A stretch of DNA of 6,952 bases from Methanobacteriota archaeon. GTDB lineage: Archaea; Thermoplasmatota; Poseidoniia; MGIII; CG-Epi1. The DNA lies in contig PSPB01000027.1 in NCBI GenBank assembly GCA_003193815.1, forward strand, positions 1 through 6,952, in the 5' to 3' direction. The notes below the pieces were generated by a model. That model did not search any database and was not told the DNA's origin. It was given only the letters and a program-made list of their open reading frames with translations. Positions 1 through 6,952 of this stretch are shown here, in pieces. The translations under genes were made by a program, and so were the position numbers. Each line of letters opens with the position of its first letter. Positions within the stretch are counted from its first letter, which is position 1.

Positions 1-1
1 C

Positions 2-103
2 TATCTGAAGGAAAGCCTGCCACGCAGCCACGAAATCTGGCATTTTTTCGTGCTGGCCGCGGCGGTGTGTCATTTCATCTCGATTTTCTTCTATGTAATC
101 TAG
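2..103 (+). CDS. Hemolysin III / PAQR-family membrane protein, C-terminal end (5' partial)
   Basis: Only the last 33 codons are present, ending at TAG (101-103); the rest lies left of the window. The visible peptide holds HEIWH followed by a hydrophobic helix (FFVLAAAVCHF, then ISIFFYVI). This is the usual ending of the hemolysin III/YqfA/PAQR family of seven-helix membrane proteins, in which the HxxxH pair in the last helix belongs to a metal site with other family histidines. Here the pair is the histidines at 29-31 and 41-43. The family belongs to the CREST group of predicted membrane hydrolases; its physiological role in prokaryotes is poorly defined and the haemolysin name is historical. 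The gene converges on gyrB with 33 bp between the two stop codons. The family call rests on one motif plus the hydrophobic pattern, so it is good but not certain. Confidence 0.75.
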   Translation, partial: YLKESLPRSHEIWHFFVLAAAVCHFISIFFYVI

Positions 104-136
104 GGGGATAGCGCGGGCGGGCGGCGCTGACCTTCT

Positions 137-2101
<1,965 letters not shown>

Positions 2102-2104
2102 CTA

Positions 2105-2121
2105 CCTGCCGGGACGGCAGG
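2105..2121 (-). promoter_or_regulatory. Perfect leader hairpin covering the gyrB ribosome-binding site
   Basis: Read on the gyrB strand this is CCTGCCG-TCC-CGGCAGG: two 7-bp GC-rich arms, perfectly complementary, around a 3-nt loop, ending 6 nt before the gyrB ATG. The only Shine-Dalgarno-like bases upstream of gyrB (AGG, 2107-2105, 6-nt spacing) lie in the 3' arm, so the folded RNA would mask them. The predicted leader is only about 30 nt long and the hairpin fills most of it. As DNA, the same dyad could instead be a protein operator just downstream of the start of transcription. The hairpin is seen directly; its role is inferred. Confidence 0.55.
2111..2120. repeat. Direct repeat GGGACGGCAG, copy 1
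   Basis: This 10-bp word recurs exactly at 2237-2246 within the same 189-bp gap. Copy 1 covers the loop and one arm of the gyrB leader hairpin; copy 2 has no matching second arm. It could be a binding site, a remnant of local duplication, or chance. Confidence 0.3.
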
Positions 2122-2149
2122 CGTATGGGGTTAAAAGTGTACTCCCTAG

Positions 2150-2158
2150 TTTTATATA
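2150..2158 (-). promoter_or_regulatory. Candidate archaeal TATA box for gyrB
   Basis: On the minus strand this reads TATATAAAA inside an AT-rich island in an otherwise GC-rich window. With the usual archaeal spacing of about 25 nt, transcription would begin near 2128 and leave a leader of about 30 nt before the gyrB ATG at 2098. No convincing purine-rich BRE is visible just upstream (the bases before it read GACGACTAA). This placement suggests gyrB has its own promoter rather than relying on read-through from the dehydrogenase gene. Confidence 0.55.
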
Positions 2159-2177
2159 TTAGTCGTCAGGAATTTTG

Positions 2178-2195
2178 ATACTTTTCACTAAGTAT
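2178..2195. repeat. Inverted repeat ATACTT-N6-AAGTAT upstream of the gyrB promoter
   Basis: Two perfectly complementary 6-bp arms (2178-2183 and 2190-2195) flank a 6-nt spacer. It lies about 20 bp upstream of the gyrB TATA-like element, a position suited to a transcription factor site. The arms are short and AT-rich in an AT-rich stretch, so chance occurrence is quite possible. Confidence 0.3.
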
Positions 2196-2236
2196 AGTCT
2201 GAGGCCTATCATGCATTAGCAGAGTTGATTTTTTGG

Positions 2237-2246
2237 GGGACGGCAG
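2237..2246. repeat. Direct repeat GGGACGGCAG, copy 2
   Basis: Exact second copy of the word at 2111-2120, 126 bp away. It directly follows a T-run (2229-2234) and lies between the 3' end of the dehydrogenase gene and the gyrB promoter region. Confidence 0.3.
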
Positions 2247-2263
2247 ACTGGTTGTAAGTTGCG

Positions 2264-2278
2264 GCGCGGCTGCCGCGC
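2264..2278 (-). repeat. GC-rich hairpin after the dehydrogenase stop codon
   Basis: GCGCGGC-T-GCCGCGC is an inverted repeat of 7-bp arms around one base (realistically 6 bp with a CTG/CAG loop). It starts 9 bp after the stop of the dehydrogenase gene (TGA at 2290-2288). On the minus strand no T-tract follows it, so it is not a classical intrinsic terminator, and archaeal termination depends mainly on U-runs. It may protect the mRNA 3' end or simply reflect GC-rich sequence. Confidence 0.3.
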
Positions 2279-2287
2279 GATAGCGGT

Positions 2288-3586
2288 TCAGGCGCGCACG
2301 ACGCGCGCTTTCACGTCACTCAGCGACGCCATGACGTTGCGCGTATCGACCACCAGCGGCACGTGTTCGCCGACCAGTGCGTAATCGACGTCGTCGTGGT
2401 CGGTGACGACGAGCGCCGCGTCGCAGTCGCGCAGTGCCCTGGCGGTGAGCGGGGTGGACTTGCGGCCGCGGTATTCGGCGACGAAAGGGTCGTGGTAGCT
2501 GATGCGAGCGCCCTTGACCTCGAGCAGCTCCAGCAGCCGCCCGGCAGGCGATTCACGAGTGTCGTCGATGTTGCGTTTATAAGCCACTCCCAGAAGCATA
2601 ATGCGGCTGCCGCGAATCGCCTTGCCGTCATCGTTGAGCGCCCGGATCAGGCGGTGTCCGACGTGCTCGGTCATCGCCATGTTCAGCTCGCCGGCGAGTT
2701 CGATGAAGCGCGCGGTGGTGTTGAACTCCTTGGCGCGCCACGCCAGATAGAACGGGTCGACCGGGATGCAGTGGCCACCCATGCCGGGGCCGGGGTAGAA
2801 GGGCATGAAGCCGAAGGGTTTGGTCGCGGCGGCGTCGACCACTTCCCAGATGTTGACATCCATGCGGTCGAGCACCAGTTTGAGTTCGTTGACCATGGTG
2901 ATGTTCACGGCGCGGAAGATGTTCTCCATCAGCTTGGTCGCCTCCGCCGTTTCCGGGCTGGAGACGGGGATGGTGCGCGGCACTACCGATTCGTAGAGCG
3001 CAACAGCTACATCGCGGCACGCGTCGGTGTGGCCGCCAACGACCTTGGGGATGTCCCCTATCCCGTAATTCGCGTTGCCGGGGTCCTCGCGCTCGGGCGA
3101 GTACGCCAGAAAGAAGTCCTCGCCGGCGCGGAGCCCGCTCGCCTCGAGCCGCGGCAGCAGCAGTTCGCGCGTCGTGCCGGGCCAGGTCGTCGATTCCAGC
3201 GCGACTAGCTGCCCTTTGCGTAGCGTTGCCGCAATCGCATCCGCGGCCGCCTCGACGTAGCTCATGTCGGGCTGGTGGTGCTGGTCGAGCGGGGTCGGGA
3301 CGCAGATGAGCACGGCGTCCGCCTCGCCCAGTCGCGCGAAGTCGGCGGTCGCCTCTCCGCCCTGCGCCAGTTCGCGCATCGCCTTGCGGGGAATGTGCCG
3401 CATCACCTGCTCGCCGTCGTTGACCTGCGCTACACGCCGCGAATCGGTATCGAAGCCGAGCACGGGAAAGCCGGCGCGCGCGAAGCTGATTGAGAGCGGC
3501 AGTCCGACGTAGCCCAGTCCGACGACGCCGACGGTGGCCTCGCGGGATTTGATGCGCTGCTGTAGCTGCTTGGCGGGAGTGGTCAC
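2288..3586 (-). CDS. wbpA: UDP-N-acetyl-D-hexosamine 6-dehydrogenase (WbpA-type nucleotide-sugar dehydrogenase)
   Basis: A cytosolic enzyme that oxidises C6 of a UDP-N-acetylhexosamine (in the WbpA group, UDP-GlcNAc to the uronic acid) with two NAD+, making acidic sugars for surface glycans or protein glycosylation. At 432 residues it has the family's usual length and three-part plan. The N-terminal Rossmann domain has GLGYVG (23-28) and ESTTWPGTT (131-139). SPEREDPGN (163-171) is the form typical of the WbpA/TviB branch rather than WecC or UDP-glucose dehydrogenases. K218 and N222 (TKLMEN) and the catalytic C273 in GPGMGGHCIPVDP follow. The C-terminal domain holds GVAYKRNIDDTRESP (333-347). 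The start is a GTG (3586-3584): no ATG codes before residue 63 and the Rossmann motif needs this N-terminus. No clear Shine-Dalgarno is seen. It lies 24 bp after ilvE on the same strand, so co-transcription is likely. Substrate (GlcNAc, ManNAc or GalNAc form) cannot be fixed from sequence alone. Confidence 0.9.
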   Translation of the reverse strand: MTTPAKQLQQRIKSREATVGVVGLGYVGLPLSISFARAGFPVLGFDTDSRRVAQVNDGEQVMRHIPRKAMRELAQGGEATADFARLGEADAVLICVPTPLDQHHQPDMSYVEAAADAIAATLRKGQLVALESTTWPGTTRELLLPRLEASGLRAGEDFFLAYSPEREDPGNANYGIGDIPKVVGGHTDACRDVAVALYESVVPRTIPVSSPETAEATKLMENIFRAVNITMVNELKLVLDRMDVNIWEVVDAAATKPFGFMPFYPGPGMGGHCIPVDPFYLAWRAKEFNTTARFIELAGELNMAMTEHVGHRLIRALNDDGKAIRGSRIMLLGVAYKRNIDDTRESPAGRLLELLEVKGARISYHDPFVAEYRGRKSTPLTARALRDCDAALVVTDHDDVDYALVGEHVPLVVDTRNVMASLSDVKARVVRA

Positions 3587-3610
3587 GGCGCTCGCCAGCC
3601 GACGGGGATT

Positions 3611-4621
3611 TTAAACTTCGACGACCCAGCCGAACTCGTCGGGGGCGTCACCGTGCTGGATGGCGGTCAGCGCTTCGTAGAGCGCGCGAGTGCGCGGGCC
3701 GACTTCGCCGCCGCTGAACTGGTGGTCCTGCCCTTCGTAGTTGATGCAGCCGATGGGTGAAATGACTGCGGCGGTGCCGGAGCAGAAGAGTTCATCGGCG
3801 CCAAGCGCCTCGTCGATGGAGACGTCTCGCTCCTCGACCTTGAGCCCGAAACGCTCGGCGGCCAGTTGCAGCACCGAGTCACGCGTCACGCCGGACAGGA
3901 TGGAGCCGCTCAGGGCGGGCGTCACGAGCGTGTCGCCGAAGATTGCGAAGAAATTGGCGGCGCCGACCTCCTCGATATAGCGCTCCTCGACGGCGTCCAG
4001 GTAGACCACCTCGGCGTAGCCCTTGCGCTTGGCGTGGCTGCTCGGCAGCATCCCGGGAGCGTAGTTGCCGATGGCCTTGACGCCGCCGGTCCCCTTCGGG
4101 GCGGCACGGTGGAAGTCGCGCGTCACCAGCAGCCGGATGGGGCTCAGCCCACCCTTGAAGTAGGGGCCGACCGGCGACGCGTAAACCAGGAATGCGAACT
4201 CCGGCGCCGGTGCGACTCCCAGAATGGCGCCGCTACCGAACACCAGCGGGCGGATGTAGAGCGCACCGTCGTTGTTGGGCGGGATGTAGTCGCTGTTTTC
4301 GCTGACGACATCGCGCACCGCGGAGAGAAACAGCTCCTCGGGAACCGGTGGCATCGAGAGCCGGCGGCAGCCGGCGCGCAGCCTCGCCGCGTTCATCGCC
4401 GGCCGGAATAGCAGGATGCGCCCGTCATCGGCGCGGTAAGCCTTGAGCCCTTCGAAGAGCCCCTGCCCGTAGTTCAGCACGCACGCCGCCGGCGAGAGCT
4501 CAAGGTTCTGGAACGGCTGCAGCTCGCCCGGCTGCCACTCATCGCCCAGCTCGCAGCGGGCGATGAACATCGTGCGGGTGGGGGTGAACGAGAAGGTCAG
4601 CTCGCCGAAGTCGATGCTCAT
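3611..4621 (-). CDS. ilvE: Branched-chain amino acid aminotransferase (PLP fold type IV)
   Basis: Catalyses reversible transfer of the amino group between valine, leucine or isoleucine and 2-oxoglutarate, the last step of branched-chain amino acid synthesis or the first of their breakdown. The protein has 336 residues. Visible signatures are YGQGLFEGLKAYR (51-63), the PLP-lysine segment GTGGVKAIGNYAP (177-189, lysine K182), EEVGAANFF (217-225, cofactor-binding E218), and the phosphate-binding SGTAAVISPIG (281-291). The GTGGVKxIGNYAP form resembles the plant/BCAT type more than the short E. coli IlvE type. The frame stays open upstream to 4696, but the ATG at 4621-4619 is chosen because it overlaps the previous stop as ATGA, has GAGG (4632-4629) 7 nt upstream, and begins at the family's N-terminus. 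Translational coupling with the upstream aminotransferase is expected. D-amino-acid aminotransferase and aminodeoxychorismate lyase share this fold but are less likely. Confidence 0.94.
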   Translation of the reverse strand: MSIDFGELTFSFTPTRTMFIARCELGDEWQPGELQPFQNLELSPAACVLNYGQGLFEGLKAYRADDGRILLFRPAMNAARLRAGCRRLSMPPVPEELFLSAVRDVVSENSDYIPPNNDGALYIRPLVFGSGAILGVAPAPEFAFLVYASPVGPYFKGGLSPIRLLVTRDFHRAAPKGTGGVKAIGNYAPGMLPSSHAKRKGYAEVVYLDAVEERYIEEVGAANFFAIFGDTLVTPALSGSILSGVTRDSVLQLAAERFGLKVEERDVSIDEALGADELFCSGTAAVISPIGCINYEGQDHQFSGGEVGPRTRALYEALTAIQHGDAPDEFGWVVEV

Positions 4622-5925
4622 GCCCTCGCCTCGCTGAACTGCGCCAGCCGCTCTTCCAGCACCGGATACTCTTTTTTGTTGACGAACGACACGCATACTC
4701 GCAGCCCGTCCCGGGAAGAGCCGGCCGACTTTAGCGTGATGGTCGAAATCCCGTAGCGCAACAGCTCGAGCAGCAATTCCCCCGACTCGAGCCCGGGATA
4801 GTCAAGCGTCAGGTAGAAGCCGTCGCCAATCGCTGCGCCGTTGTCGTCAGCATAGACCAGCTCGAAGCCGGCCGACAGGAACATCTTTCGCAGGTGGCGG
4901 GCGCGTTCGCCATACTCCCGCGTCCGCGCGACGAAGTCCAGCTCGCCGTCGCTGGCCGCTTCGAGCATCGCCGCCAGTCCGTGCTGCGCGGTGTGCGACG
5001 CGCCGGACGTCGTGACGTAGAGCCCGCCGTGCGCGAAGGCGTGGCCGAACTGCGCGGTGCCGCAGCTCGCCTCTAGCGCGGGGAATTCGCGTTCGTGCAA
5101 CCCCGGTGAGATGACGGCCAGCGCACAGCGCTGGCCGGGATACGAGAATGCCTTGGACGACGAAAGCAATAGCACCCAGTTCTGCCCGTAGCGCCCGACG
5201 GTCGGGACGAAGGGCGGCTCGCCCGGCTGCGAGTAATCCTCGCGGAAGTCCATCCCGAGATATGCCTGGTCCTCGATAGCGAGGGCGTCGTGCGCGTCGC
5301 AGAGACGGGCGATGCCCTCTAGCTCCGCCTCGTTCAGGCAGGTCCAGCTGGGGTTGTTGGGCGATGACCAGAAGACGCCGCCGACATCGCCGCGCTCGAG
5401 GCGCGCCTCGAGCGCGGCAAGCAAAGCGTCACCGCGCAGGTCGCCCAGCTCCAGCCCGTCGTGCGGCAGCCCGAGAAAGCGCGCCTGCAACTGGCTGACC
5501 GGGAAGGTGGGGTCGAGAAACAGGATGGTTTCGCGCCCGGGATGCATCCGCGCCGCCAGCGCCTGCGCGACGAAGCCGCCCTGCATCGAGCCGCAGGTGG
5601 CGACGACGCACTCCTCGCCGACCTCCAGGTCAAGGAACGCCTTCAGGAAACGCGCGCCGGCGCGCTTCAGTCGCGGGATGCCGTCGAAGGGTGGATATGT
5701 GCCATGCGTTCCCGCCTCGAGCGCCTCGCGCTCCGCGGCGGCCGCCTGCGGGGGCGGCGGGATGTTGGGGACGCCGAACTCCATGCGCACGAATTTGATG
5801 CCGGTCTTCGCCTCGAGCAGGCTCGCCAGCCGGTTCACCTCGCGGATGGCGAGCCGCCCGCTGTCGAAGCCAGTCTGTGCGAGTAGCGCTTCCAGCGTCT
5901 GCCGGGGAATCGGGATGTCGGGCAT
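4618..5925 (-). CDS. Class I/II PLP-dependent aminotransferase, specificity unknown
   Basis: A fold-type I (AspC-like) aminotransferase of 435 residues. Signatures in order: YPPFDGIPRLK (77-87), the substrate-domain start; SSPNNPSW (187-194) with cofactor-contacting N191; EDQAYLG (218-224) with D219 for the pyridine nitrogen and Y222; SSSKAFSYPGQR (255-266) with the Schiff-base lysine K258 and phosphate-binding R266; and GLRVCVSF (407-414), where R409 matches the arginine that binds the substrate alpha-carboxylate. All catalytic residues seem present. The N-terminal region (about 20-50, ending VRMEFGVPNIPPPP) is a variant of the family's usual lead-in. The frame remains open upstream to 6147, inside thiR, but ATG 5925 is preferred because the preceding peptide has no family features and would cross the divergent promoter region. 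It overlaps ilvE by 4 bp. Aspartate, aromatic or alanine-type activity cannot be told apart here, so no symbol is given. Confidence 0.9.
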   Translation of the reverse strand: MPDIPIPRQTLEALLAQTGFDSGRLAIREVNRLASLLEAKTGIKFVRMEFGVPNIPPPPQAAAAEREALEAGTHGTYPPFDGIPRLKRAGARFLKAFLDLEVGEECVVATCGSMQGGFVAQALAARMHPGRETILFLDPTFPVSQLQARFLGLPHDGLELGDLRGDALLAALEARLERGDVGGVFWSSPNNPSWTCLNEAELEGIARLCDAHDALAIEDQAYLGMDFREDYSQPGEPPFVPTVGRYGQNWVLLLSSSKAFSYPGQRCALAVISPGLHEREFPALEASCGTAQFGHAFAHGGLYVTTSGASHTAQHGLAAMLEAASDGELDFVARTREYGERARHLRKMFLSAGFELVYADDNGAAIGDGFYLTLDYPGLESGELLLELLRYGISTITLKSAGSSRDGLRVCVSFVNKKEYPVLEERLAQFSEARA

Positions 5926-6013
5926 GCCTCGCGTCGGCAGGTCCGCCTCGGCTAATAACCTTGTACCACCGATATACCTAAAAACCGCTTCTGAAATCTG
6001 ATAAGCGATTAAT
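5926..6013. promoter_or_regulatory. Divergent promoter region between the aminotransferase and thiR
   Basis: These 88 bp separate two divergently transcribed starts and contain a clear AT-rich core (about 5950-6013). A TATA-like stretch at 5971-5984 (GATATACCTAAAAA) could serve thiR, giving a leader of some 14 nt or less; the same bases read on the other strand (TTTTTAGGTATATC) could serve the aminotransferase, giving a leader of about 25 nt. No Shine-Dalgarno precedes thiR (GCGATTAAT then ATG), which fits leaderless or short-leader archaeal translation. There is no TPP-riboswitch-like sequence and no room for one. Exact promoter positions are inferred. Confidence 0.5.
5986..6007. promoter_or_regulatory. 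Inverted repeat CGCTT-N12-AAGCG, candidate operator
   Basis: Perfect 5-bp arms (5986-5990 and 6003-6007) separated by 12 bp lie between the TATA-like core and the thiR ATG at 6014. Arm centres are 17 bp apart. A dimeric HTH regulator could bind here and block thiR transcription, possibly by ThiR itself, and might affect the divergent gene too. The arms are short, so the assignment is tentative. Confidence 0.35.
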
Positions 6014-6817
6014 ATGATACCGACCGAACTGAACGGAAACCTGCTCAAGGAATTGCGCGGCCGCACCTGCCGACTGCTCGCACGCGAGAAGTGGACGCAG
6101 GCGCAACTCGGCCGCGCGCTCGGCGTCTCGCAAGTCATGGCGGGCAACTACCTCGCCGGGATGCCGACGCCGCTGCCCGAGCCGACCGAGAGCGACCTGC
6201 AGCAGGCTGCGCGTCGCCTGGCGGGGGCGTTGCGCGACGGCGCGGTGCGCGAGTGGGCGTTGGCGCTGCTGCTCGACGGCGAGCCGCTGACAATTCGGCT
6301 CCCTTCGGGCGGCGCGCGCGAAGCGGTGCTGGCCGATCTGGCGCGGACGCGTAAGCGGCTTTCGCCGCTGCTGGCGCACCTCTCGCCCGAAGTGCGCTGC
6401 AATCTGGCGTGCGCGCTGCCCGAAGCGAAGGCGACGGACGGCATCGCCGCCTTCCCGGGCCGGCTGACGCCGGTCGCTGGCGAAGCGCGTCCACTCGCAC
6501 CGGCCGAGTTCGGCGCGTCGCACCATCTCGCTGAGCTGCTACTTCTGCTGCGCCAGCGGATGCCCGCCCGCAAGGCGATAGTCAACCTGCGCTGGGACGC
6601 GGTCGTCGAAGACGCGCTGCCGCGCGCCGGAATCCGGCTGGCGCGGCTGGTGCGCAAGGGCGAGCGCCTCGAGCTGCCGGGCGGGGGACTCGCGCCGGCG
6701 CTGGTCGATGAAGGCGCCATCGGTTGGGAGCCGGCGCTCTACCTGCACGGCGACACGCTCGACGAAGTGGCGGCGCAGGTTGAAGCGCTGGCCGTCGCGG
6801 CGGAGCTGGCAGCATGA
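6014..6817 (+). CDS. thiR: ThiR-type transcriptional regulator: helix-turn-helix plus ThiN ligand-binding domain
   Basis: A predicted cytoplasmic regulator of thiamine synthesis and uptake genes; archaeal ThiR proteins sense a thiamine phosphate through a domain related to thiamine-phosphate synthase (ThiN). The protein has 267 residues. The N-terminal part holds an XRE-like helix-turn-helix (about 13-48, core WTQAQLGRALGVSQ, 27-40). Residues about 105-263 match ThiN: CNLACALPEAKATDGIAAFPGR (129-150, ending in R150), PAEFGASHHLAELL (163-176), NLRW (191-194), and GAIGWEPALYLHG (234-246) near the end. The HTH-ThiN order, with no ThiD kinase domain, marks a regulator rather than the ThiDN enzyme. 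The ATG at 6014 gives a normal N-terminus without a Shine-Dalgarno. Its stop overlaps the symporter start as ATGA, so both are probably one operon. Autoregulation through the upstream dyad is plausible. Confidence in the domain call is high; the exact ligand is by family knowledge only. Confidence 0.85.
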   Translation: MIPTELNGNLLKELRGRTCRLLAREKWTQAQLGRALGVSQVMAGNYLAGMPTPLPEPTESDLQQAARRLAGALRDGAVREWALALLLDGEPLTIRLPSGGAREAVLADLARTRKRLSPLLAHLSPEVRCNLACALPEAKATDGIAAFPGRLTPVAGEARPLAPAEFGASHHLAELLLLLRQRMPARKAIVNLRWDAVVEDALPRAGIRLARLVRKGERLELPGGGLAPALVDEGAIGWEPALYLHGDTLDEVAAQVEALAVAAELAA

Positions 6818-6952
6818 GCAGCGGCTTCGCGCTGCTGCTGATGCTGGCGACGCTCGGCTTCTTCGGCTTCATCGGCTGGCAGGCGGGCCGCGAGCGGCAA
6901 ATCGACCGTGACTACTTCCTCTCGGCGCGCGGCACCCAGTCGTGGCAGGTCA
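6814..6952 (+). CDS. Sodium:solute symporter family transporter, N-terminal part (3' partial)
   Basis: The first 46 codons are visible and the frame runs off the window. After a short start (MSSG) comes one hydrophobic helix (about 5-22), then a charged turn (GRERQIDRDY) and DYFLSARGTQSW (34-45). This last part resembles the conserved segment after the first helix of the SSS (SLC5-like) family, which imports solutes such as sugars, amino acids, vitamins or nucleobases with Na+. The ATG (6814) overlaps the thiR stop as ATGA, and GGAG (6802-6805) lies 8 nt upstream, so translation is probably coupled to thiR. The context suggests a thiamin-related substrate, as for the riboswitch-linked SSS proteins (ThiV of SAR11, SSSP of marine algae), but the visible part cannot show the substrate. 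Family call is good; function is inferred from the neighbour. Confidence 0.75.
   Translation, partial: MSSGFALLLMLATLGFFGFIGWQAGRERQIDRDYFLSARGTQSWQV

Noticed and set aside
104..136. A shared bidirectional terminator between the hemolysin III-like gene and gyrB
   Set aside because: Only a 5-bp stem (AGCGC 110-114 with GCGCT 124-128) around 9 nt is present. A weak pyrimidine run (CCTTCTTT, 131-138) follows on the plus strand but no T-tract on the minus strand, so it cannot be supported as a terminator.
2363..3208. A 281-codon plus-strand open frame antisense to the dehydrogenase gene
   Set aside because: It mirrors the codon structure of the real gene, has no domain features and no ribosome-binding site or promoter of its own.
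3866..4411. A 181-codon plus-strand open frame antisense to ilvE
   Set aside because: It is fully contained opposite a gene with a clear PLP-lysine motif and shows only low-complexity Arg/Gly/Ala-rich sequence.
4622..4696. A longer N-terminus for ilvE, starting at 4696
   Set aside because: The extra 25 residues overlap the upstream coding region, are basic and featureless, and the ATGA-coupled start with GAGG at 7-nt spacing is far better.
5926..6013. A TPP riboswitch in front of thiR
   Set aside because: There is no CUGAGA-type core and the gap is too short; archaeal thiamine control of this kind is expected to use the ThiR protein.
5926..6147. A longer N-terminus for the class I/II aminotransferase, starting at 6147
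   Set aside because: The extra 74 residues would run through the start of thiR and its promoter region and resemble no aminotransferase N-terminus; ATG 5925 fits the family.
5978..6720. Minus-strand open frames opposite thiR (5978-6526 and 6148-6720)
   Set aside because: They are Arg/Ala/Ser-rich with no domain, and lie opposite a gene whose ThiN motifs are continuous and in frame.

Overview
The window is GC-rich (roughly 60-65% by eye) and gene-dense, and it looks like an archaeal chromosome fragment, most likely euryarchaeal. The strongest sign is an intact regulator that joins an N-terminal helix-turn-helix to a C-terminal ThiN domain (the ThiR type, typical of archaea). TATA-box-like, AT-rich promoters and short or absent leaders agree with this. 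A bacterial-type DNA gyrase B subunit also fits, because several euryarchaeal lineages carry gyrase. Thermoplasmata-related marine lineages (Poseidoniales / Marine Group II-III) are a reasonable guess, but the window has no rRNA or other decisive marker.

Layout. Positions 2-103 (+) are the last 33 codons of a hemolysin III/PAQR-like membrane protein. It converges on a four-gene leftward block. In transcription order this block is a class I/II aminotransferase (5925-4618), a branched-chain aminotransferase, ilvE (4621-3611, ATGA overlap with the first gene), a WbpA-type UDP-N-acetylhexosamine 6-dehydrogenase (3586-2288, 24 bp after ilvE), a 189-bp AT-rich gap, and gyrB (2098-137) behind its own apparent promoter. 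Rightward from an 88-bp divergent promoter region come thiR (6014-6817) and, with an ATGA overlap, the first 46 codons of a sodium:solute symporter (6814 to the window end).

How the genes work together. The two aminotransferases are translationally coupled and probably share a role in amino-acid metabolism. The sugar-nucleotide dehydrogenase, which feeds surface glycans or protein glycosylation, follows closely and is probably co-transcribed. gyrB appears to be a separate unit. The thiR-symporter pair suggests a thiamine-responsive module in which the symporter may import thiamin or a precursor. This is the most interesting functional hypothesis here, followed by a perfect hairpin in the gyrB leader that would hide its ribosome-binding site. 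No RNA genes, CRISPR arrays, insertion sequences or other mobile elements were seen. There is no gene-free stretch longer than 300 bases.
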